A DNA stretch of 64,000 nt, from NCBI GenBank assembly GCA_030272155.1, contig CP126192.1, positions 8,776,501-8,840,500 on the forward strand, written 5' to 3'. Source of the stretch: Tetradesmus obliquus. Lineage: Eukaryota; Chlorophyta; Chlorophyceae; Sphaeropleales; Scenedesmaceae. The notes below the pieces were generated by a model. The model searched no databases, was not told the origin of the DNA, and was given only the letters and a program-made list of their open reading frames with translations. Both the position numbers and the translations under genes were made by a program. Below are positions 35,106 to 46,251 of the stretch, piece after piece; positions within the stretch are counted from its first letter, which is position 1, and each line of letters opens with the position of its first letter.

Positions 35106-36271
35106 CAGTCAGAAGATGGCACGACTGGTGTGAAGCACAGTGAGTGACTGTTGCAGCTGTGCCAGCTCGAGTCATGCTGGCCGCATAAACAGAAACTACT
35201 TGGCAGACCACAGCTGCCTGGTTATCTCTGCTGCAGCTGCTGTGAGTGCCACAGCTGCGGCGTAACTCATTGCTGCTTTACTTCAACTGCCGTATTCACT
35301 CTGTACGCATGCACCTGGCTGTGCTCACCATACATGCAGTGCACTGGGATGTCAGGCACGTTTCCTTTGGCCAGCAGCGCGTCCAGCTCGTGCACCTGCT
35401 TCCACGCCTCGCTGCTGACGCTGTCCCCGATGTCCTGCATCAGCTCCTGCATCATGGACGTGGTGTACGTCTGCTTGCCAGTCACCACGATGCGCCGGTT
35501 GCGGCCGTATGCACTTGAATATGGCAGCAGCATGGACAGCCCAGGCAGGCCTATCGTGGCCTTATAAAAGATGCTGGAGATGTAATTTGACACCAGCTTG
35601 TCAATGTTTAGGAAGCTGGCAGTAGCAACTGCAGCCTGGCCCGCCTTGGCAGCTGCGGCCTTGGCAGCAGCAGCAGCAGCCTTTGCTGCCGCCGCCCGCG
35701 CCTGCTGCCGCTGCACCGGTGCCTGCACGACCTGGCCGTCCTGAGCAGTAGCAGCCGCTATGCTCGCCATGTCTTGGTCAGTAGTCGCCCCGATCAGATC
35801 CTCACCCGCTGCTGCTGCTGCTGCTACTGCTGCAGCATCTGTCACAGCATCTGCGTCGGCATCTGCCTGTATGCTGGCCACTGCCACCGCCACGTCAGCG
35901 CTGTGGCTGGCCTTGACCTCTGCTGCTGCGCGCGCCATGGGCATCTTGACCCAGTCGTTGATGTTGAAGTCGACTGCGCCCATGCGCACAGCAATGGCCT
36001 GGTCGGTGGTGCCGCCAAAGGGCGCAGACACGGTCACCAGGCCCTGCACGTAGCGCGCCCTGCACAATGCGCATGTGGAGCAGTGGGAGTGGGATGAGGC
36101 ATGATAGGTGAGGTGAGAGGTGGTACATGGTGGACACGACTATGCAGGCAGCACCTGGTCAGGCATGATGCCTGGATGCATGTGCAGGGATAGCAGGGAC
36201 ATGACACCCTGTCCAGCATCTAGCTGCTGCTAGTAATGCAGTCGTGCTTTGCAGCTGCAGTCTGCTTTTGT

Positions 36272-36311
<40 letters not shown>

Positions 36312-36955
36312 GCTGCTGCTGCGTCAGCCGCTCACGTCCAGCGCGGGTCCCTGTGCAGCAGCGCCAGCGACACCAGCCCCCCCATGGAGTGCCCGATCAG
36401 CACAGCCTTCTTGCCGCAGTTGCCCTCCACAGCAGCCTGGATCTTGGCCGACAGCGCCCGCATCTGGCCAGCCCGCTCAAGCCCTGACAGGTGCAGCCGC
36501 CAGTCAAAAGGTGCGCCAAACATGTCCTTGCCCAGAGTGTAGTTGAAGTTGGCTGCCAGGTAGCTGGTGAGGTTGCTGTAGGAGGACTGCCACAGGCCGT
36601 ACTCCGTGCCTGAGCTGCCGCCTGGGTCCACTGTGACCTTCACGCCGCGTGCGTTGCTGAACCTGTAGCAGCGCAACCATGAGTATGAAGCCACACAACA
36701 CTCGGCATCAGTTCCCTTCTTCTTGCATTGCCGTGCTGTACAGGGCTGTACAAGACGTAAAATGAAGGCAGCTGGGAATGTGACCTGGCAAAAGTGCCGC
36801 CCCCTTATTTTCGCTTTGCTGCTGTTACAGCAGCTCATGTTATTGCCTGCTGCTGCTGCTGCTGCTGCTGGTGCTGTTGCTGCTGTCCTGGCTGTAATGC
36901 CTGCTGAATCCATTGCCTTCAGAGCGGCTATGCAGGTTCAGAGTCAGCTGCTGCT

Positions 36956-36998
<43 letters not shown>

Positions 36999-37664
36999 CG
37001 CACACCCACCTGCGCGACCTTGGGCTGTAGCGCGGCTGCACCATGTACATCCAGCAGCCCAGGCCGGTGGGAAGGATGGAGCCGGCTGTGGGCGGCCACA
37101 CGGTATGCATCTTCTTGCGGCCCAGGCAGGGCGTGCCTGCCGCAAAGCCGTTGTAGGTGGCGTTGATCTGGCTGGCCATGATGCCTGGACCAGCAGCAGA
37201 GCGGCGCGGTGCGGGCGGCCAGCATCAGCATGGCGACAGCAGCAGCAGCATCGGCGACAACTATGTGTAAATTCTGCCTGTTTAGGAGCACACTGCCAGC
37301 TGCAGATGTTTACACACCGTGGATTGCTGCCTTGGTGAAGTGCTGGTGAGTTAATGAGTGCCACGCGTATCCTTGCACATGCACTTGCTGCCAGCTGTCA
37401 CAGCAGAGCTGCTCTAAGCTCAGCAGACCAGGTGGGTACTGCTGCTGCTGTCACTGCTGATACGCAGTTACATCGATTGCACAACCGCATGGTCACGCAA
37501 GTGCTCGAGGACAGCCAGCGGCACACTGGCCAGCGAGAGCAGCACTCACCTGGCAGGATGATGAGCGGGTGCTTCGCATCCTCACAGTTGTCCGCTTGCA
37601 CTGCCTGAGCCAGTACCAGCGCCGAAACACCAGCAAACAGCGCCCATCTCATGGTATCGGCCAT
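33996..37664 (-). CDS. LCAT/PDAT-family phospholipid acyltransferase or phospholipase, secretory
   Basis: Six minus-strand exons (37664-37550, 37184-37010, 36662-36336, 36059-35329, 35069-34934, 34545-33996) join to 677 residues. The family takes an acyl chain from phospholipid and passes it to a sterol or other alcohol, or to water. Residues 1-24 form a signal peptide (MRWALFAGVSALVLAQAVQA core). HPLIILPGIMASQINATYNG crosses the first intron and matches the conserved entry strand. Catalytic residues are visible: Ser about 189 in IGHSMGGL, Asp about 482 in GGDGTVS and His about 510 in DYGHLEVL. GAPFDWRLHL and the post-Ser strand VTVSAPFGGT also fit, and Asn-X-Ser/Thr sites occur. Plant LCAT1 is about 430 residues; the excess is an Ala-rich insertion in exon 4 and a Ser/Gln-rich tail. 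I cannot separate LCAT1, PSAT and phospholipase A types. Intron 5 carries a copy of the exon 6 start. Confidence 0.92.
34638..34670 (-). repeat. Intronic copy of the start of LCAT-like exon 6
   Basis: About 30 bases repeat the exon 6 start and its acceptor (sense CTGCAGGGTC then TGAGTCG and AACATCAC) roughly 115 bases upstream of the true acceptor. Matching words beyond it (GGTTCAA, CAGCACTCAGA) show that the duplicated unit is about 115 bases long. Confidence 0.82.
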
Positions 37665-38058
37665 ACTGCGTGCTGCGTGGTGATGGTATGGCGCCTTACA
37701 TATCAGCAAGGCTAGACGCGCGCTGTACCTCTGTCAATTTTCAACAGTACATTTTAAGTGTTATTTTTGTACGTAATTGACAGCAGCCACCGCCTGCGAG
37801 CTACTGCTGGGTGATGTAGTGCTTACAGCGCAGCGCGCCCGCAGCGCAGGCGATCGACTAAGTGGTTGTGTATCACTATCAATGCTGAACACAGTCTACG
37901 TGCCAATTTAGGCCACAATGAATACCACCTCAGCAACAGATGCGCTCATGACATGGTTCGCGCCTTCAGCAGCAGTACGAATTGTGTAATGTGACCACGC
38001 CTTGACACGAGCATATTCGTCCCATCATGAAGACACTTCAAACACGCTTTCAACAACC
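37665..38058. other. Upstream region of the LCAT-like gene and 3' flank of the next gene
   Basis: Both flanking genes are on the minus strand. The segment should hold the LCAT-like promoter and the end of the LON-like transcript. A minus-strand TGTAA near 37827 is a candidate polyadenylation signal, about 230 bases past that stop. Confidence 0.45.
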
Positions 38059-38661
38059 TTACAAACTGTTCATCGCCAGCTGCGTCGCCAGACTGGAACG
38101 CATTGACACTGCAGTGTCAAGTGCCTCTTCCAGGCGCAGCCCCAGGTCGGTCATCTCCAGAACAGCCCTGCAGCCATCCTCAGGGGACCTGCTGCTGCTG
38201 TTGCTGTTGGATAAGGCATTCGCTAGGCCCTTAGCCGCAAAGGGTGTGAAGGACAACCTCCAGGCCCTCTCCAATAGGTCGCTGTCCAATGCCACAGCGG
38301 CTGCTGATGACCTTGCATCATCCAATAGCCCCTGCAGCTGGCACCAGCCCAGCAGCTCCTGCAGCTCATCAGCAGCGTCATGCTGCACCAGCAGCTGCTG
38401 CAGCTTACCGCCCTGCTGCCCATCCGCCACTGCCGCTACTGCATCCGCAAGCTGCTGCAGCACCTGCAGCAGCTCGGCTGCCGCGTCCTGCACCTGGCTC
38501 AGCGCTCCTGCCACATCGCTGCCGGCAGGAGCTGTGCCGGCATTTGCTGCTGCCAGGTGCTGCTCGAGTGCTGCTGCCCGCACAAAGTAGGCCCAGCGGT
38601 CCCTCAGCAGGGCTGCCTGGGCCTTGCTGACAGCTGGGTTGCTGCTGTCAAGGGCCTGCAC

Positions 38662-38703
<42 letters not shown>

Positions 38704-40053
38704 CAGTGCATTGTCAACAAGCTGGCACAGTAGTCACATGTTCTGCTACTCTGGCTCTGCAGAAATGGTAGGTTCTAGTAGACACCACAGCGTTTACTAC
38801 AGTGGTGGTTGAATCTTGACTGCTACAAAGCCCAGCCGGGGTCGCACATGCAGCCGAGCAAGGCACACATGCTTCGCAGCCAAGCAGACACATCTTATGA
38901 AGGGTAAACACACAGATACTTGCAAGCATTGTACACATCTGTGATTGGCCCTGCCCCCCTCACCTGCACTGCCACCCTGTCTGCCACCACCACGCGCACC
39001 AGCGCCCTGCTGCTGCCTGGCAGCCGCTGCAGCCCCGCCACACTGCCCAGGCAGGCCCAGCTGCCTTTCTTAGGGGCAGCCAGCCTCCTCCTGCTGCTGC
39101 TGCTGTCGCTGGGTTCGAAGCAGCAGATGATCACCTGAAGACACGGTTGCAGTGCAGCGGCACGCAGCTGCTGTTGGCTTGGATGTGTGCAGAAGCAACA
39201 CTGTAAGTCCTGCAGGTTCAGGAGCTATGGACGGCAACCTATGAGCACGGGTGTGCCATCTACTTTTTTGAGTATGACTGCAACAGTTGTTGCCATCCAT
39301 TGGCATTCATGGTGTCATACCAAGGCTTGCACTGCTAGCTGAAGGCACAGCTGCTTGCAGGAAGGCAGACTCTCGAACCACAGCACAGCATCTTCTGCAG
39401 GTGTTCGCGCCCTGCCTCACAGGCACCCTGCGTGTCATGCACTTCACCAGCATGCCACCAGCAAGCACTTAGCAGCAGGCCTGCAGCTCCTTGCTGCCCG
39501 GCCAAGCCATTCGCACCCGCCCCCTGTCTGCGATGATCTGCTCCAGCTGCTGCTCAGGCACATCAAAAAGCCGCCGCTCCCCAGGCACCACCAGGGCTCC
39601 TTTGTCAACTGCTATGACGCTGGCAGTGAGCGTGGCTGCCCTGGCCTGCTCCCTGCAGGGCGGCACGCACACAGCGGGCCAGCAGGGAGGCTTCATACAT
39701 GAAGCAGGGGGTACGCCGACGCATTCTGAGATGTGATCATATATGCAAACAGCTGAAAGTGAAAGCCACAAGTTTTTATTGGAGATCAATGTGCATGGTG
39801 TTTGGCTGCAGTTGCAGACTGTGCAGTGAATTCAATACAGCGCCAGGGCAGCTGCAGCGCACCTGAGCTGGCCGTCAAGGCCCCTCACGGGGCACTCTGT
39901 TTGGATGAACTCACGAATGCTGGGCAGCCGCTGAGCATTGCAACGTACACGACCACGAAAACTGCTGTGACGTCCTGGTGCAGCAGCTGTCCGTGATCTT
40001 GCCACCAAATTTAGCTGCTGCTGCTGCTGTATCTGCTGTCTTACATGTGCCAT
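38059..40053 (-). CDS. Plastid-type protein with a LON substrate-binding-domain-like region
   Basis: Four minus-strand exons (40053-39863, 39652-39517, 39134-38964, 38655-38059) join to 364 residues. Residues 1-50 are basic, Ser/Ala-rich and free of acidic residues (SRTAAAPGRHSSFRGRVRC), a typical chloroplast transit peptide. Residues about 75-165 (GALVVPGERRLFDVPEQQ, then WACLGSVAGLQRLPGSSR and ALVRVVVADRVAV) follow the beta-strand order of the LON N-terminal domain, where G-x-V/I-A...LP.GR...V.G..R is usual. The C-terminal 200 residues are helical and Ala/Gln/Leu-rich, ending near MTDLGLRLEEALDTAVSM. There is no AAA+ or protease domain, so this would be a stand-alone LON-like domain protein. 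The family assignment is a judgement from pattern; the exon structure itself is secure. A (CAG)14 run ends at the last acceptor. Confidence 0.7.
38662..38703 (+). repeat. (CAG)14 microsatellite next to a 3' splice site
   Basis: In the sense of the minus-strand gene this is a CTG run that ends just before the acceptor of the last exon (38655). Confidence 0.95.
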
Positions 40054-40400
40054 GTTTGCCGAACGTTGGAAGACGCAGCAAACAAGCAATAACAAAAGAT
40101 GTGGTTTGGCAGTGAATGATCGGGTCCGAATGGGCCTCGGTGGCCCACTGATAGAGGCGAGCCATGCGTGTCGAGAGCCCTAGTCAAGTGACAGTTGGTG
40201 AAACATTCAAGATACACTGACAGTATAGCGACGATGTTATGCAACATGTCTATGTGCAGGGAGCGCAGTTGAAGTATAGGCACTGCCGAGACACTTACGG
40301 TGTTCACAGGCTGTGAATCGCAGCTGTGACTGCGGAACATCGATCTGACCTCAACATCGAGCAAAGCATTGTTTTAGCGTACCGAAAACATCACTTCGCC
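40054..40400. promoter_or_regulatory. Divergent promoter of the LON-like (-) and giant-protein (+) genes
   Basis: Only 347 bases separate the two start codons, so both promoters are within it. No site could be named with confidence. Confidence 0.45.
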
Positions 40401-41331
40401 ATGTACTGCCTCCATGGCTGGCCAGTGGCCAGGGGTGCAGCAGCAGCAGCAGCAGCAAGGCAGCAGCAGCAGGGCAGCAGCTTGCGTATTCGGCCATGCA
40501 GACCTGTAAGTGGCCCTGCACAGAAAGGAACATGTTATTTGAAAGTGTATATAATGTTTTGTCTATGGTGTCACTGGCCATGCTGTGCTGTGTGCCGTGC
40601 AGGTGACACATGTCACAGCGCAGCTCACCAGGCGCACCGCTTGGGCGCCTGTCAGGTGCTCGCCAGCTGATGCAGGTGCCAACAGCAGCACAGAGCAACT
40701 ACCGCAACAGAGCTCTGGATCAGTACAGCAAACACCACTGCCGCTGGTTGCTGCTGAACCAACAGCCACAGCTGCACCTGGAGCCAGTGCAGAGCAGCTG
40801 CTGCAGCAGATGGCAGGGCAGCAGATGCTGCTGCTGCAGCAGCAGGTGACGCTGCTGACGCAGCTGCTGCAGCAGTCCCAGCAGCAGAACGCTGCACTGG
40901 CGGGCCAGGTGCAGCAGATGACGCAGGAGCTGTCAGGCATTAAGCAGCAGCTGCAGCAGGCACCAGCAGCTGCTGCCCCTATGGCACAGCCGCCAGCAGC
41001 CGAAGACACCACTGCACAGCCGCCAGCAGCCGCAGACACCATGTCACAGCAAGTGCAGCAGCAGGAAGCAAAGCAGCAACCACAAGCGCATCAGCCACAG
41101 CTCCGCATGCAGGGCGCTGCTGCAGCTGGTGCCCCTGCTGTGCGCAAACAGGCAGGGACAACAGCTGCTGTGCAGCCGGCATCCGCGCCTGCAGCGCTGG
41201 CAGCAGCTGCGCAAGGGACCCCAGATGCTCATGCAGCAGAGCACCCCGCAGCAGCCCAGGCAGCTGCAGCGCCTGCAGCCAGCACACCCCCACAGGTCAG
41301 CTCTGTGTCTGCGTCCGACAGCAATGGCCTG

Positions 41332-41383
<52 letters not shown>

Positions 41384-43123
41384 GCAGTGCAGATGGCACT
41401 GTGCCTGCTGCGCATGCTGCTGCCAGACCTGCCAGCCCTGCTGCCTCAGGAAGCGACTCTGATGCAGACGCAGCGGACGTAGCACCTGGAACGCGGCAGG
41501 AGCTACGCCCACGCGACGATGAGTTTGCGCGGGCAGCATACAAGTGCAGGAGGTGGCAGCTGCTGCGCACAGTGGTGGAGGAGCAGCAGCAGCAGCTGCA
41601 GCCGTGGCAGCTGCTGCTGGCGCTGCGCCACCTCAGCGCACTGACCAGGGGTACCTGCACAACGCACAGCAGCAGCAGCAGCAGCAGTAGCCAGCAGCAG
41701 CATTCGTCTCCTGAGGACTTTGGGGTGAGCCTTGTGCAGCGACTGCTGCAGCACCCTGCGCTGTTTGTGCCAGCCGCGCCAGGCCTGGCCTGTAGCCTTA
41801 CCCCTGAGGAGACGCTGCAGCTGCTGCTGGCAGTGGCTGGGCTGGCCCTGAAGCTGCCTCCCTCCTGCATTGAGCAGCTACAGGCGCTGTATGAGGCTGC
41901 ATTGCAACACGCCATGAGTGCTGCTGGACCGCAGGACGAGCAGCAGCAGCAGCAGCAGCAGCAGCCGGGCGACGCTAGCTGGGTGCTGTCTGCCGACCAG
42001 CAGGTGCAGCTGCTGGGTTGCTGCCTCATGCTCGGCCTGAGGCCGCTTCAGCAGCACCTGCAGCTGCTGGCTGCACTGCAGCCCTCTGAAGTTGCCAGCT
42101 TCAGCCTGCTGGGGGCAGCACTGCTGCTGCTTACAGCAGATGCCCTGCTGGCAAAACGCATGCTGGGCAACCCAGCAGCAGCAGCAGCAGCAGCAACAGG
42201 TAGCTTGCCTCCCTCACAGGCACAGGCAGCTGTGGGAGAGGCGCTGCCTGGCCTGATGGCGGCAGCGCTGCAGAGGCTGGCCACTGGAGGCTCACGGCAG
42301 TTGAACTCGCAGCTGGGCGCGCAGCGCATGCGGCAGCTGGTGCTGCTGCCGCTGTCGCGGCTGGCATCAAACGGGCAGCTGCAGCTGACTGCAGACACGC
42401 AGCAGCAGCAACAGGAGAATACAAAGCTTCAGGGTGGTGATGGCAGTAGCAGCAGCAGTTCAGCCAGTGCCGACAGCAGCAAGGCTGGTGCCAGCAGCAT
42501 GCCAGGGCTAGAGCTGGATGTGTGCACTGCACTGCAGCACGCCATTTGTGATGGCCTGTACGCGCAGCACCAGAAGCAGCAGCAGCGGCAGGAGCGCCAG
42601 CAGCAGCAGCAGCCGGGGCGAGGGAGGCGTGGCGGCAGCAGCAGCGCCGCGCGTCCTCCACGCAGCCCAGCAACAGCCGCAGGGCGGCCAGCCCCGACTG
42701 GCGATTGGTCTGCGCTGACAGCCGCTGCAGCGCTGCTGCTCATGCGCGGTCAGCTGGGCTGCCTCATCATCCCCCGCTGCCTGCCTGTGTTCACGGCAGC
42801 AGCAGGCACGCAGCTCAGCAGCCTGCCTGACCACATGCTGCTGCCACTGGTGCAGCTGGTGGCAGCCTCAGCAGCAGCGCAGGCGGAAGCTACAGCGTCG
42901 CAAAGGGAAGAGCTGCGGCAGGCGGACGAGCGCTTCAATGGGCAGATACCCGGTCATATCGTGATGCAGCAGGAGCGGCAGCAGCAGCAGCGCAGGGGCT
43001 ACGGGCGCTGGCGCAGCGCTGTGCTGGCCCACCTGGGCAGTGCCACCAGCAGGATGCCGATAGACCAACTGCTGGGCTGTGTGGTGGCACTGGCACAGCA
43101 CCATGCGCAGGAGGCGCAGCAGG

Positions 43124-43159
<36 letters not shown>

Positions 43160-44213
43160 GCGGTCATGCAGACAGCGATAGCTTCCTGCAGGAGTGCATC
43201 AGGGTGATAGATGCAGCATTAGAGCGCCACGTGGAGGCACTTGAGGGTGCAATCAAGAGTGCAACCAAGCCGCAGCAGCACCGCCAGCAACAGCCGCAGC
43301 TGCCGCTGTACAGCAGCCAGCAGCTGGCGGTGCTGCTGCCTCAGCTGCAGCAGGCAGGCCTCCAGCCTTCCTCTGACACAGCCACTGTCCTGCTGAAGCT
43401 CATCATGCTAGCCCCGCAGCTGCAGCAGGTGGCAGCAGAGGCGCGCTTGGGTGCGCCTCAGCAGCAGCAGCAGCTGGCAGGCCTGCCTGCCCTGGCGCAG
43501 CCTGCTGACCTGGCGGCTGCTTACACAGCAGCTGGGCAGCTGCGCAATGCACCAGATCCGCAGGTGATGCAGCAGCTGGCTCAAGTGCTGCAGCCAGCAG
43601 GGCAGCCGGCACCAGGTAAATTAGGCGCCACCTGGTCGTCGGCTGCTGCATCATCTCCAGCAGCAGCAGGTTCTGTCAGCGCTTCTGAAGCCTGTGCCCT
43701 GATCTGCTCGCTGGCACCAAGTACAGAGGAAGATCAGGCCGAGGCAGCAGCAGCTTCTTTTAATAGCAGCATAAGCATCAGCAACCGCGCCAGGCTGGGT
43801 GACTATGCCTTTGCAGTGTACCAGGGCATCAGCCAGCTGCAGGGTGGCCAGCTGGCAGCACTTGTGGCAGCACTGGCTGCGCTGCAGGTGCCCCTGGCTG
43901 AGCCACTTGGCCCCCGCTCTCTGGATGGCAAAGCCAAAGTAACATACGGCATGGTGCTGGCTGCGGCAGCTTCTGCAGCTGCAAGGCCGGCTACATTGGC
44001 TGCTACAGCGCCTGATGCAGTGGCACAGCTGGCAGCAGGGGTAGCGGCATTAGGTGGCAGGCCAGATGGCGGCTGGTGGGCTGCGCTGCAGCAGCGGTTG
44101 GCGGGGCAGCTGGGTGCTGTGAGTGGGGCGCGGCTGCAGCAGCTGCTGGGGGCGCTGGGGGCGTGTGGCGTGCGGCCTGGCCAGGAGTGGCTGCAGGAGG
44201 CGGGCCAGGTGAG

Positions 44214-44279
<66 letters not shown>

Positions 44280-46217
44280 TGCTGGGTTGCCGCCGCCTCA
44301 AGCTCTTTGCTGTTGACAGGAGGTGCTGGAAAATTTTTATGAGCGTCGTGTGTTTGTTGGCTGTTGTTGAAGCTGCAATTGCCGTCTGCATAAGTCATGT
44401 TAAAATGTACATGTGTTTTGTTGGGAAAATGTCACGCAACTGTGTGTTGCTTGGGGCGGCTGGCGTGTGGCGTTTGGCCTGGGCAGCAGTGGCTGCAGGA
44501 GGCGTGCCAGGTGAGGGGTGGTTGCTGCTGGGGTGACACCTCTTTGGGGCGTTGCTGGTGATAGGAGAGGTTTCATCGAGTGCATGCACTTTGTGTGCTT
44601 TCCTACAGAGAAATAGCTGTTGTGTTCACGCAGTTTCCGGGCAAAGCTCCCATGACAGTAACAGCCGACCCAAACAAAACTGCTTTTTCTTGAATACTTT
44701 CCACTGCTGTTGCTGCTGCAGGCCACACTGGCAGCATATGACAGCAATTCAGGCAGCGACGCCGCCTCCCTGCAGGAGCTGCGCCAGCAGTCCTGCAGCG
44801 CATCGGTGCGCCTCATCGCCTGCAGCTCACTGCTGGTGCAGCTGGGCGCAGCAGCGCTGCCGCAGGGCCTGCAAGAAGCTTTGGTGGCAGCTGTGGATGC
44901 ACAGCTGCTGCAGCCCTTTGCGGACGGGGCAGCCAGTGCAGCATCACCGCTGCAGCCGGCTGCTGCTGCAAGCCTGCTGGCAGACGCAGGCTGTGCACTG
45001 GCGGATGGGGGCTGTACAGAATTGCCTGAGGGCTGGCTGGCGCGCTATGCTGCTGTTGCTGGTGCGCTGCTGCCTGCAGCGTCCGGTGACGGCTGCTGCC
45101 GGCTGGCTGCTGCTGTGGCTGGGATTGGCTGCACGCTGAGCTCAGCCTGGCTGAGGGAGCTGACCCGCCAGGTGAGGCAGCGGCTGAACCATACAGCGCG
45201 GTTTTTAATTGTTGGATGCATGCAACAGGTATCCACCGCTCAAGCCTGCGCAGCAGCAGTTTTGTTGCATGTGGTGCTGTTGTCGGGGCGGTCTGCTGCT
45301 GCGTCACTGCTGTGTGCTGCGGCTCATAGTCTGGGCATCCGTGTTTCCTTGCACACTGCAAGCGCCTGCGTGAGCACATGAATCTGCATTATTGCGTGCA
45401 TCCACTGCTGCACGCACCCACTGAAACCTCCGGCTGCTGCCTGCCACCTGACCGCACGTGACTCTCTGCAGCTTGATGCCAAGGTGGCGTCAGCAGGCAG
45501 CAGCAGCATCTGCGCGGCCCTGGCCGGCCTGGGCCAGCTGTCAGCAAGGCCATCAACACTCATGGCCAATACCCTGGTCATCAAGACACAGCAGCAGCTG
45601 GCAGCAGCACCTACAGTGCACACATCTGCTCCGGCCATGCTGCCTGGTGGCCTGCTTGCAACTGACCTGGCTGCTGCTGCGTGGGCGCTGGCAGGCGCTG
45701 AGCTGCGGTTGCCACCCAGCTGGAGCTCGGCAGCAACAGCGCACCTGGCAGCAGCTGCAGTAGTGCTGCCTCCTCGAGCCCTGCTGCAGGCGGTGTTTGC
45801 AGCAGCCAGCTGGCACATCAAGCTGCCGAAGCAACTGCTGCAGGCGGTGCAGGGCCTGGATCAGCAGCAGCTGCAGGCAAATCAGCTGCTGTCACCGCAG
45901 CAGCTCAGCATGGTTGTCTCTGCACTGCTTGCAGCTGGCCAGGCAGTACCTCAGGCACTGGTGCTGCACCTGCCGGAGAGTGCAGCAGCAGCTGCAGCTG
46001 CAGCTGACAGCCGTACAGCAAGTCAGGCGCCACCAAGGCTGGCAGAGGCGCTGTGGCAGCAGGCGCGCAGCCTGCTGTCACAAAAGGAGCAGCGCAGCAG
46101 CATGGATGTGGATGTGGTGGCAGCGGCTGTGGCTGGCCTGCAGGGCCTGCAGGCGGCAGAGCTGCTGGGCTGTATGAAGCCACCTGAGCGGTGGAGCACC
46201 TTGCTGCAGGCCTTTGC

Positions 46218-46251
<34 letters not shown>

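Noticed and set aside
41297-43200. Poly-Cys, poly-Leu and poly-Ser open stretches antisense to the giant protein
   Set aside because: Shadows of CAG runs in the real exon.
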